From: an uncultured Pseudomonadota bacterium
GTDB taxonomy: Bacteria; Pseudomonadota; Gammaproteobacteria; Steroidobacterales; Steroidobacteraceae
Assembly: GCA_903838705.1 (NCBI GenBank)
Contig: CAILZL010000023.1
Span: 1 to 64,000, forward strand
Direction of reading: 5' to 3'
Length of the DNA stretch: 64,000 nucleotides
A program made the translations under genes and the position numbers. The stretch's first letter is position 1. The number at the start of each line of letters is the position of its first letter. Shown here one piece after another: positions 7,881 to 16,460 of the stretch. A model generated the notes under the pieces. That model searched no databases. It saw only the letters and a list, made by a program, of their open reading frames with translations, and had not been told where the DNA came from.

Positions 7881-9873
7881 TCACCCGAATACGAGCTTGA
7901 CCATGCATGTCGCCACGACCATTCTGGCGATGGCACTGACATTTTCCGCCATCGAAACAACGCATGCAGCGCCAGCAACAACCAGCATGGAAGGGGTTAG
8001 AGCTGCGCTGCGTCTGAAAAATTATCCAAAGGCATTTGAACTTCTTGCGTCTCTGGCCAGGACAGCAAATGCTGATGCTGAATATACACTCGGGTTACTT
8101 TACCTGAATGGTCTGGGTACAGATGCAGATGCCAGGCAGGCCCGGGAATGGATTCATCAAGCAGCCGAACATGGCGATGCTGATGCTGCATATTCACTGG
8201 CAAGCATGCTCGCCAGTGAGAGTCCCGACAGGCAGACAGAAGTACAGCAATGGCTGCACAAAGCTGCTGATAAGGGCAGTGCCATGGCCAGAATGGCACT
8301 GGAAAAGGGAGTTGAACCCTATCAGTTTCAGCCAGACAAATCCTTGAGTACTCCCGCCCTGCGCCAGTCAGCATTTTTTCTGGCTGCGCGTCAGGATGAC
8401 ATCAGACTGTTAGGCCTGTTACAAGACAAGCAGCTGCTCAAAGCCACCGATGAATTTGGTCGCAGTGCATTAGCACATGCAGCCCAGCAAGGCGCATTAC
8501 GCGCAGTGATGCTACTGCTGGCGGAAGGGGCAGATAAAGATCAGGCTGATACATACGGCATTACGCCATTAATGCTGGCCGCAGGCGCAGGTCAATCCTC
8601 AGCAGCAGCCGCTTTATTGAAGAATGGCGCCAGCATCAACTTGCAGGATCGGGTCAATAACACAGCATTGATGTATGCAGCGGCGCATGATCATGCCGAC
8701 ATTGGTCAGCAACTGCTTGATGCCGGTGCTGACATCCACAAAGTGAATGCACAGAACTGGTCAGCACTGGATTGGGCAGTACATGCCGACTGCATAACGC
8801 TGTCAAAAGCATTGCGTGCGCTCGGGCTGACGACTTCCCGCAAACCAGCCATCAGTGCCGGTACACCAGCCATTCCCCTGCAGCATGCCGCGACTAATGA
8901 TCTGTACCGGAACTGGCCTGATTTGCTGATAGCCGCCAGCCGGTCTTCACCCGACCTTCTTAACGGTGTGCTCAAACTGAATGCAAGCACCGCAATTACC
9001 GGTCCTAATTCTGAGACACCTCTGCTGGTTGCAGTAAAAACCGGTGATCTTTCAATGGTCGAAAAGCTGCTGACTGCAGGCGCAGCAACTACTGTACACA
9101 TCAGCCATACTGAAAGTCCTTTGAGCTGGGCTGTGCGGCATAATCAGACTGAGATAGTGCAACTGTTACTGACTCACGGTGCTAATCCGGATTCGCATGG
9201 AAGCAGTGAACAGGCTCCATTACTGGACGCAATCCGGCAGGAAAACGAATCAACCCTGAAGGCACTTATCACTGCCAGAGTCAACACGGATGAACGTGAC
9301 TCAATGGGACGTACCGCCGCCATGCTGGCCACCAGCCGGAACCAGAGTAACCTGCTGCGAGTTCTGCTGTCCTCAGGAATGGCACTAGACAGCACTGATA
9401 AAGAAGGCAGGACAGCACTTTGGTACGCGGCAGCAACAGGAGCCAGTGACTGCCTGCAACTTCTGGTCAACGCCAAAGCCAGCACTGGAAAACCTGACAA
9501 GAGCGACACTACTCCATTAATGATCGCCGCCGCACATGGCCATGAGAAAGCCGTAACAGTGCTGGTCAATTCTTCTGTGAGCGTTACTGCAAATATCGGC
9601 TCCACCACTGCATTGATGCTGGCAGCTGGTAACGGTCACGAAAGCGTAGTACGACAGTTACTGGCAGCCGGCAGCAAGATTGATGCTCAGAACAAGTTTG
9701 GAGATACCGCTCTGATATTTGCAGTACGCAACGGCCAGGCGCTGACTGCAAAGGCCTTGCTGACTTCAGGAGCAAACACTGAGCTGCGCAATACTGATCG
9801 CGCTTCCGCCAGAAATCTTGCCGAGAAGCTCGGTAACAAGGAACTGATCACCCTGCTGTCTCAACGCAGCTAG
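7867..9873 (+). CDS. Exported Sel1-like and ankyrin repeat protein
   Basis: A protein of up to 668 residues, overlapping the end of the oxidoreductase gene by 14 bases, so probably cotranscribed. A hydrophobic segment ending at THAAPA (about residues 15-35) looks like a signal peptide; an alternative ATG at 7903 places it at the very N-terminus. Residues about 40-145 hold Sel1-type repeats (AEYTLGLLYLNGLGTDAD, then AAYSLASMLASE), followed by about a dozen ankyrin repeats (GITPLMLAAGAGQ, NTALMYAAAHDH, TTALMLAAGNGH) to the C-terminus. These are protein-protein interaction folds. Linkage to the cytochrome genes suggests a periplasmic scaffold or assembly role, but no activity can be read from the sequence. 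Confidence 0.8.
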   Translation: MEQRNHPNTSLTMHVATTILAMALTFSAIETTHAAPATTSMEGVRAALRLKNYPKAFELLASLARTANADAEYTLGLLYLNGLGTDADARQAREWIHQAAEHGDADAAYSLASMLASESPDRQTEVQQWLHKAADKGSAMARMALEKGVEPYQFQPDKSLSTPALRQSAFFLAARQDDIRLLGLLQDKQLLKATDEFGRSALAHAAQQGALRAVMLLLAEGADKDQADTYGITPLMLAAGAGQSSAAAALLKNGASINLQDRVNNTALMYAAAHDHADIGQQLLDAGADIHKVNAQNWSALDWAVHADCITLSKALRALGLTTSRKPAISAGTPAIPLQHAATNDLYRNWPDLLIAASRSSPDLLNGVLKLNASTAITGPNSETPLLVAVKTGDLSMVEKLLTAGAATTVHISHTESPLSWAVRHNQTEIVQLLLTHGANPDSHGSSEQAPLLDAIRQENESTLKALITARVNTDERDSMGRTAAMLATSRNQSNLLRVLLSSGMALDSTDKEGRTALWYAAATGASDCLQLLVNAKASTGKPDKSDTTPLMIAAAHGHEKAVTVLVNSSVSVTANIGSTTALMLAAGNGHESVVRQLLAAGSKIDAQNKFGDTALIFAVRNGQALTAKALLTSGANTELRNTDRASARNLAEKLGNKELITLLSQRS

Positions 9874-10466
9874 TGTCCCACATTCCGGTTAATGATCGTA
9901 ATAAACCGGCTCAGGCTCCCGGTACTGCCGCGCCAGCGTGAGAACTTCTGATCCTCTTCAACCATACCACCAGGAGCAAGAGTCCAGCGCTGCGCTTGAG
10001 CCAGCGCACTCAGCTGCGCAAGAGTCACTTCATAATACATCTGGTGCGCAGTGGGTGAGGGCCGAGTGAAGACGGGCGTACTGATACCCAGGTCAGTGTG
10101 CGAATCAGCACTGATTTTGAGTTGAATAGGCTGATCATCGGCCCATAACGTGACAGAGGAATAACCCACAGCAGTTCTGGACCATTGTGAAACGCTGCGA
10201 TCAATGGTGCTCCAAAGCGTAAAAGCCAGGTAGTACTTGCGAGCTCCGGATCTGTTCACTTCAAATGCGCCTATCTCGACATAGTCGCGCACATTCACTC
10301 CGGCAGGAAAGTCCTCTCGCGACAATACAATGGGTTCAATCTGTGCAGTAATCGCCGCCGCGGTCCTTGTATCGAGCCAGCTGCGAGAATCCTTGTCAGA
10401 TATGGTGACACAGGCAGCAAGACTGACTGCAAGCAAGGTGATGAGTGAAAGTCTGAAATTGCTCAT
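9870..10466 (-). CDS. Hypothetical lipoprotein
   Basis: A 198-residue protein starting with a lipoprotein signal peptide and the lipobox LAAC (Cys19). The rest is a soluble, probably beta-rich domain with no motif I recognise. Its 3' end overlaps the convergent ankyrin gene by 4 bases, so the two share no terminator. Likely anchored to the outer or inner membrane facing the periplasm; function unknown. Confidence 0.7.
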   Translation of the reverse strand: MSNFRLSLITLLAVSLAACVTISDKDSRSWLDTRTAAAITAQIEPIVLSREDFPAGVNVRDYVEIGAFEVNRSGARKYYLAFTLWSTIDRSVSQWSRTAVGYSSVTLWADDQPIQLKISADSHTDLGISTPVFTRPSPTAHQMYYEVTLAQLSALAQAQRWTLAPGGMVEEDQKFSRWRGSTGSLSRFITIINRNVGH

Positions 10467-10526
10467 ATCGCAGATTGTGCGCAGCCGGCAAGTAAAAATC
10501 CACCAGCAAAATACATGATGTGAAAT

Positions 10527-12764
10527 TCAGTCTGGTTTTGCCGAACAATTCGTACGTAATAACAACTCAAACTCATGGGCCGGCATCGGACGTCCATAAT
10601 AGAAACCTTGTAGCTCATCGCACCCATTGGCAAGCAGATAAGCCACCTGCTCAGCATTCTCCACCCCTTCCGCCACCAGCTTCAAACCAAGGTTATGACC
10701 AAGCGCAATGATAGTACGGACGATTGCTTCACTATCCTTGTCCACCAGAATATCCTGAACAAAAGATCGATCAATCTTCAACCGGTCAACAGGAAATCGC
10801 TTCAGATAGCTCAGACTCGAATATCCCGTTCCAAAGTCATCGACTGAGATATGCACGCCCAGTGCCCGTATGTTGCTCAGCATGTCGATCAGCCGTTCCG
10901 CGTTGTGCATGACACTGCTTTCAGTGACTTCCAGCTCGAGCGCTGCTGCTGCCAGACCCGTCTGTTGCAGCACACTGGAAACGGTCTGAAGAAAATCATC
11001 CCGCTGAAACTGTCTCAGGGATACATTCACTGCAACCACCAGCGGAGACAGCCCCGCCTGTTGCCAGGCCAGATTCTGCTGACAAGCCTCGCGCAGTGCC
11101 CACTCCCCTATCGGCACGATCAGACCGGTTTCTTCAGCAACCGGAATGAATTTCCCGGGCTGCATCATTTCCTGATCAGATACACGCCAGCGCAGCAAAG
11201 CCTCAGCACCGGTTATTGCACCCGTCCGGATATCAACACGTGGCTGGTAGTAAAGACAGAACTGATTGCGCTCAAGCGCCCGCCTCAACCCGGTTTCCAG
11301 CTCCAGCCGCTCGGTCATCATGGCGTTCAGCTCTTCCGTAAAGAACTGGAAATTATTGCGACCCAGCTCTTTTGCGCGATACATGGCAGAGTCCGCGTGT
11401 TTAAGCAGCGTCTGGGCATCACCCCCATCATCAGGGTACAAGGCAATGCCGATGCTGGATGTCACATCAAACTGCCCGCTTTGTGTAATCCAGGGCAAGG
11501 TGATTTCATCCAGCAGTCTCTCCATCAGTGATGCCACTGCATCCACATCTCCCAGCCCGTTGAGCAACAGGACAAACTCATCACCACCAAGTCTTGATAC
11601 CGTATCGCCTTCACGCACACATGAACTCAGCCGCCGGCTCATTTCACACAACAGCTGATCGCCAACATGATGGCCGAGACTGTCGTTGATATATTTGAAT
11701 CTGTCCAGATCGACAAAAATCACCGCAAGGCGTGTACCGTATAACGCCGCTGTCATGATGGATTGCTGCAAGCGATCATTCAGAAGTGAACGGTTCGCCA
11801 GACCTGTCAGGGTGTCATAGTTCGCCTGCTGCTCAATGCGCTTTTCGTATAATTTCCGTTCAGTAATGTCTTCAACTGTGCCTTCATAGTGCTGCACCAC
11901 TCCGTGTTCATCGGTCACTGCGCGGGCGTTCTCAGAGATCCAGATGATCTGACCATCCTTGCGATATACCTGTGACTCAAAGCCGCTGATAAGCCCTCGC
12001 GCCTTGATGATACGCATGAATTCAGTACGCCTTTCCGGATCAACATATAGCTGAGCACGGATATCACACAGTGATCTGGCCAGATCGGCTACGGTTTCGT
12101 AACCATAAATTCGCGCAAGAGCCGGATTCGCATCCAGATACTGACCTTCAGGAGTAGTCCTGAAGATTCCTTCTATCGCATTATCAAACAGGCTGCGATA
12201 CCTTCGCTCTGCTTCCCTTAATGCCTGAAATGCCTGTTTACGATCTGTGATGTCCTGAATTATTCCTTCGATACCAAGCAGATTGCCCAGACTATCTTTT
12301 ACACCCACACCCCGTTCCCAGACCCATCTAATCTCGCCATCGGCATGTCGAATACGGTATTCGATATCAAAAGGACGTTGAGCTCCAAGCGCCTCATTTA
12401 TCGTGTCGCGCACCAGCGTCCGATCTTCTGGATCAGTGATGGTTTCATAGGAAATAGACTTGTTCATCAACAACTCATCTGGCTGGTAGCCGGTCAGGCG
12501 ATAGCATCCCTGACTGATCAGTTCCATAGTCCAGTGCTGATCATCCCTACAGCGGTACACCATGCCGTCCAGATTGGTGAGCAGTGTCTCCAGCATGCGG
12601 GCTGTTTCATAACCATGCAGTGCTGGCAACATGGATGATGACGTTGACAGAATTCGATCCACCGCCTGTTCATCAATCTCCCCAACCACGCTGGATAGTC
12701 CAGAGACAGCCGTTTCCTGCCGCCCCTGCGGCAAGAATTCATTTGTGTTGACAGCTGTATTCAT
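10527..12764 (-). CDS. PAS-PAS-GGDEF-EAL cyclic-di-GMP enzyme
   Basis: A 745-residue soluble signalling protein. Two PAS domains with PAC-type ends (about residues 65-180 and 185-305) are followed by a diguanylate cyclase domain with an intact GGDEF (RLGGDEFVLLL, near residue 390) and a phosphodiesterase domain with intact EAL (AEALLRW, near residue 515) and DDFGTGYSSL. Both catalytic signatures look complete, so it may be bifunctional, making and degrading c-di-GMP under control of the PAS sensors. No membrane helix is seen. It lies alone, divergent from the MgtA-type ATPase gene. Confidence 0.92.
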   Translation of the reverse strand: MNTAVNTNEFLPQGRQETAVSGLSSVVGEIDEQAVDRILSTSSSMLPALHGYETARMLETLLTNLDGMVYRCRDDQHWTMELISQGCYRLTGYQPDELLMNKSISYETITDPEDRTLVRDTINEALGAQRPFDIEYRIRHADGEIRWVWERGVGVKDSLGNLLGIEGIIQDITDRKQAFQALREAERRYRSLFDNAIEGIFRTTPEGQYLDANPALARIYGYETVADLARSLCDIRAQLYVDPERRTEFMRIIKARGLISGFESQVYRKDGQIIWISENARAVTDEHGVVQHYEGTVEDITERKLYEKRIEQQANYDTLTGLANRSLLNDRLQQSIMTAALYGTRLAVIFVDLDRFKYINDSLGHHVGDQLLCEMSRRLSSCVREGDTVSRLGGDEFVLLLNGLGDVDAVASLMERLLDEITLPWITQSGQFDVTSSIGIALYPDDGGDAQTLLKHADSAMYRAKELGRNNFQFFTEELNAMMTERLELETGLRRALERNQFCLYYQPRVDIRTGAITGAEALLRWRVSDQEMMQPGKFIPVAEETGLIVPIGEWALREACQQNLAWQQAGLSPLVVAVNVSLRQFQRDDFLQTVSSVLQQTGLAAAALELEVTESSVMHNAERLIDMLSNIRALGVHISVDDFGTGYSSLSYLKRFPVDRLKIDRSFVQDILVDKDSEAIVRTIIALGHNLGLKLVAEGVENAEQVAYLLANGCDELQGFYYGRPMPAHEFELLLRTNCSAKPD

Positions 12765-12978
12765 GCGCTCAGTGATAGCAAATTGATCTCCCCTTCCAGT
12801 CGGCCGCTCATCACATTTCTTCAGTAAATTCGCAGAACATTTTTATTATGATAAAAACAAGTGGTCTTCACCGCACCGCTTGCCTGCTAACAGTGCATGG
12901 TAATCACGGATTGCACAAATATGCAGCAGTGTTATAAGGACTCGAACATATATTGTTTTGAATGGATCGTCAGACACC

Positions 12979-15549
12979 ATGCGCCCACACTCAGATCCGC
13001 CACGCATTGAAACTTCCCCATGGTGGCTGCAATCGCTGCAAGCCTGTATGACCAGTTTGTCATCAAGTGCAAAGGGTCTTACTACAGACGAGGCACAAAA
13101 GCGGCTGAAGCAATATGGTACGAACGTCTTCATTGACACACCCCAGCACTCGTTACTCAGACAATTCCTGAAACGGTTCACCAACCCGCTGGTCATTATT
13201 CTGCTGGTTGCCAGTGTCGTGTCGGCCTTGACGGGCGAACTGACCAGCTTTGTGCTGATCAGCACCATGGTGATCATGAGTGTGCTGCTGGACTTTATTC
13301 AGGAATATCGAGCTGGTCAGGCAGCACAACGGCTGCGCGCAACTGTGGCAATCAGGGCAAGTGTACTGCGCGATGATATCCAGCTGGACATACCTGTCAG
13401 TCAACTGGCACCCGGTGATCTAGTCCTGCTCACGGCAGGAGACATGGTGCCTGCTGATTGCCGGGTACTGGACAGCACTGACTTCTTCGTCAATCAATCA
13501 CTATTGACGGGCGAGCCTTACCCTGTTGAAAAACATGCCCGTGAGCTGGCCGAAGATGCGGTCGAAGTCAGTCTTGCCAGTAACGCGGTATTCATGGGCA
13601 GCAGTGTCGTGAGTGGCAGCGCGCATGTCATGGTAGTCAGAACAGGGCAATCGACCGCAATGGGCAGTATTGCAGAACAGTTGATACAGACACCTGCACC
13701 CACGTCATTCGATATTGGAACCAGACGCTTTGGTCTGCTCATCATGCGACTGACAATCCTGCTGGTTCTGTTCGTGTTGCTGGTCAATGCATTTTTCAGT
13801 CGACCCTGGCTTGAATCCTTTCTATTTGCCATCGCTCTGGCCGTAGGTCTGACACCAGAATTATTACCCATGGTGGTTTCAGTGACACTGGCACGCGGCG
13901 CTCTGCGTCTTGCAGATCAGGGTGTGATCGTCAAACGTCTTGCCGCCATCCAGAATCTGGGTGCCATGGACATGTTCTGTACAGATAAAACTGGCACCCT
14001 GACGCAGGCGAGCATAGAACTCGTACAACATCTGGATACACAGGGCCGTGACAGCGAACATGTACTGCAACTTGCCTACCTGAACAGTTTTTTTGAAAGC
14101 GGCCTGAAAAGCCCACTCGATAACGCCATATTGAGTCATAAGAATATTGAAATTAATGACTGGATAAAACTTGATGAAGTGCCATTCGACTTCGAACGCA
14201 GGCGTATATCTGTACTACTGGAACACGACAACAGGCGGATTCTGATACTCAAAGGGGCACCGGAAGATGTGCTAGCCGTTTGTCGCCGCTTTGAAGATGC
14301 TGACGGGCACTCTATCAAGGACATTGATGCCGATTCCTTGCAGAAAATCAAAGCACACTACGACGATCTGTCACGCAATGGTATGCGGGTACTTGGCATT
14401 GCCTGGCGGGAAGTAGAGAAGGACCATCCTCACGCCGTTGTCTCAGATGAAACAGACCTTGTCTTTGCCGGCTATGCAGTATTCCTTGATCCGGCAAAGG
14501 ACAGCGCTGCTGCCGCACTGCGCTCGCTGCAAAACAGCGGAGTAACCATCAAGATTGTCACAGGTGACAGCGAACTGGTAACGCAGCATCTGTGCCTGCA
14601 ACTGGGGATGCCGGTAACGGGAATACTGACGGGCTCTGAAATCATGCATCTGGATGATTCCGCACTACGTGCACGGGTTGATCAGGTCAATCTTTTTTGT
14701 CGGGTAAATCCCGCCCAGAAACAGCGCATCATTCTGGCGCTGCGCGCCCGGGGACATGTAGTTGGCTATCTGGGAGACGGTATCAATGATGCTCCTTCAC
14801 TGCATTCGGCTGATGTAGGCTTGTCAGTGGACTCGGCCGTAGATGTTGCAAAGGCTGCTGCCGATATGATCCTGCTCAGGAATGATCTGCAGGTGCTGTC
14901 TGCCGGCGTGGCCGAAGGGCGTCGCACCTTTACCAATGTGATGAAGTACATGCTGATGGGCACCAGCTCGAGCTTCGGCAATATGTTCAGCATGGCAGGT
15001 GCAACTCTGTTCCTGCCATTCTTGCCGATGCTGCCGACACAAATCCTGCTCAACAACATGCTTTATGACCTTTCCGAAATCACCATTCCACTGGATCGGG
15101 TCGATGCTGCAGCACTGAATCTGCCTTGCGCATGGGATATGCGCTTCCTGCGAAATTTCATGCTCACTATGGGGCCGGTAAGTTCACTATTTGATTTCCT
15201 GACCTTCTTTCTGCTGATAAAAGTACTGCATGCCGATGAGCCCCTGTTCCACACCGGCTGGTTTATAGAATCACTGGCTACGCAGGTGCTGGTTATATTT
15301 GTGATACGCACACGCGGCAATCCACTGACCAGTCGTCCACATCCCTTACTGACCATTACCTCACTTTCCATCGTTGGAATTGGAATGCTGCTGCCATTCA
15401 TGCCATTTGCAACATTGCTTGGATTTACCACACCACCCTTGATGTTTTATCTGCTGCTACTGGTGACCACGGCGGCCTATCTGCTGCTGGCAGAACAGAT
15501 CAAGCGGATATTCTTTCGACACTACAAGCTGATTCCAGCTGCAACCTGA
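12979..15549 (+). CDS. mgtA: MgtA-type magnesium-transporting P-type ATPase
   Basis: About 856 residues with the P3B ATPase layout: an N-terminal cation ATPase segment, an actuator domain with the LLTGEP motif, the phosphorylation site CTDKTGTLT, the hinge GDGINDAPS and about ten membrane helices, six of them in the C-terminal third. The family imports Mg2+ using ATP. The ATG at 12979 is preferred; an in-frame TTG at 12958 would add seven residues. The upstream 214 bp hold no M-box-like riboswitch that I can recognise. Monocistronic; convergent with the cbb3 locus. Confidence 0.88.
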   Translation: MRPHSDPPRIETSPWWLQSLQACMTSLSSSAKGLTTDEAQKRLKQYGTNVFIDTPQHSLLRQFLKRFTNPLVIILLVASVVSALTGELTSFVLISTMVIMSVLLDFIQEYRAGQAAQRLRATVAIRASVLRDDIQLDIPVSQLAPGDLVLLTAGDMVPADCRVLDSTDFFVNQSLLTGEPYPVEKHARELAEDAVEVSLASNAVFMGSSVVSGSAHVMVVRTGQSTAMGSIAEQLIQTPAPTSFDIGTRRFGLLIMRLTILLVLFVLLVNAFFSRPWLESFLFAIALAVGLTPELLPMVVSVTLARGALRLADQGVIVKRLAAIQNLGAMDMFCTDKTGTLTQASIELVQHLDTQGRDSEHVLQLAYLNSFFESGLKSPLDNAILSHKNIEINDWIKLDEVPFDFERRRISVLLEHDNRRILILKGAPEDVLAVCRRFEDADGHSIKDIDADSLQKIKAHYDDLSRNGMRVLGIAWREVEKDHPHAVVSDETDLVFAGYAVFLDPAKDSAAAALRSLQNSGVTIKIVTGDSELVTQHLCLQLGMPVTGILTGSEIMHLDDSALRARVDQVNLFCRVNPAQKQRIILALRARGHVVGYLGDGINDAPSLHSADVGLSVDSAVDVAKAAADMILLRNDLQVLSAGVAEGRRTFTNVMKYMLMGTSSSFGNMFSMAGATLFLPFLPMLPTQILLNNMLYDLSEITIPLDRVDAAALNLPCAWDMRFLRNFMLTMGPVSSLFDFLTFFLLIKVLHADEPLFHTGWFIESLATQVLVIFVIRTRGNPLTSRPHPLLTITSLSIVGIGMLLPFMPFATLLGFTTPPLMFYLLLLVTTAAYLLLAEQIKRIFFRHYKLIPAAT

Positions 15550-15603
15550 GTGGAGCCCGCAAACAGAAATGACATTCCCCGGAATCGCAGGATCGCTTCA
15601 ACA

Positions 15604-16287
15604 TCAATGATGTTGCACCGCCATCCTGATCGTCCACATTCCGAAACCCACCATGAGTACACCGGACATCACCTTCCATCCATAAAAACCGAAAATGCGC
15701 TGCATCTGAGCCATCAGGAGACTACTGCTCATCATCATGGGCAGTGTCCCCAGACCAAACACCAGCATCAACAACGCACCATGCAGAGCACTGCCACCAA
15801 GCACTCCGAGCAACAACATGGAGTACACCAGACCACAGGGCAACCAGCCCCATAGCGCGCCCAGTAACAATGCCTGTGATATTCCGGATCTGGGGATTTT
15901 CTGACTGAGTGGTGCCAGCGTTCGCCACACCATCGCCCCGCTCTTTTCAATCGCAGTCAGCAGCCGCAAGGAAAATAAGATCTGACAGCCCATCAGCACG
16001 ATCAGAATACCGGCAGTCAGCCGCAGATAAAGCATGAGGCCAGGTAATGCCACCAGGCGCAACATCACTCCGCCCACACCACCACCTAATGCACCGGCCA
16101 TGGCGTAGCTCAGCAATCTTCCCAGCTGATAAATGGCCGTGTGAGCAAAGGCACCTGCAGCGGTCTTACCTGCAGCACGCGCACGCACACCCAGAGCACC
16201 GGACAGGCCACCGCACATGGCCATACAATGCAAACTTCCTGATACACCCGCAATAAATGCAGCTGCATAACTCAGCTCACCGTTCAT
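15604..16287 (-). CDS. TauE/SafE-like membrane protein of the cbb3 locus
   Basis: A 227-residue protein with about six membrane helices and the N-terminal motif HCMAMCGG typical of the sulfite exporter TauE/SafE-like (DsbD/UreH-related) proteins found next to ccoS and ccoI. The paired cysteines and histidine suggest copper or thiol handling during cbb3 oxidase assembly, by context. Its ATG overlaps the ccoS stop (CATGA), so translation is coupled. It is the last gene of the cbb3 maturation set. Confidence 0.85.
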   Translation of the reverse strand: MNGELSYAAAFIAGVSGSLHCMAMCGGLSGALGVRARAAGKTAAGAFAHTAIYQLGRLLSYAMAGALGGGVGGVMLRLVALPGLMLYLRLTAGILIVLMGCQILFSLRLLTAIEKSGAMVWRTLAPLSQKIPRSGISQALLLGALWGWLPCGLVYSMLLLGVLGGSALHGALLMLVFGLGTLPMMMSSSLLMAQMQRIFGFYGWKVMSGVLMVGFGMWTIRMAVQHH

Positions 16288-16460
16288 GTACCAGCCGCAT
16301 CATACTTGTTGCTGTCATCAGACTCGGGCTGGCTCAATATGTCCCACGCGGGTGTTTCCAGATCATCAAACTGACCGGAACCCACCGCCCAGATAAAAGC
16401 CCATACCGCTATTCCGATCAGCACCAGACTCAGCGGTATCAGGATCAGCAACATACTCAT
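16284..16460 (-). CDS. ccoS: CcoS, cbb3 oxidase maturation protein
   Basis: A 58-residue protein. One N-terminal membrane helix (LLILIPLSLVLIGIAVWAFI) is followed by the CcoS hallmark WAVGSGQFDDLETPAWDIL. CcoS is required for insertion of heme and copper cofactors into CcoN in other bacteria. Its ATG overlaps the ccoI stop by ATGA and its own stop overlaps the next start, as is usual for this operon. Confidence 0.93.
   Translation of the reverse strand: MSMLLILIPLSLVLIGIAVWAFIWAVGSGQFDDLETPAWDILSQPESDDSNKYDAAGT

Noticed and set aside
12765-12978. M-box magnesium riboswitch upstream of mgtA
   Set aside because: None of the conserved M-box elements is recognisable in the 214 bp available.
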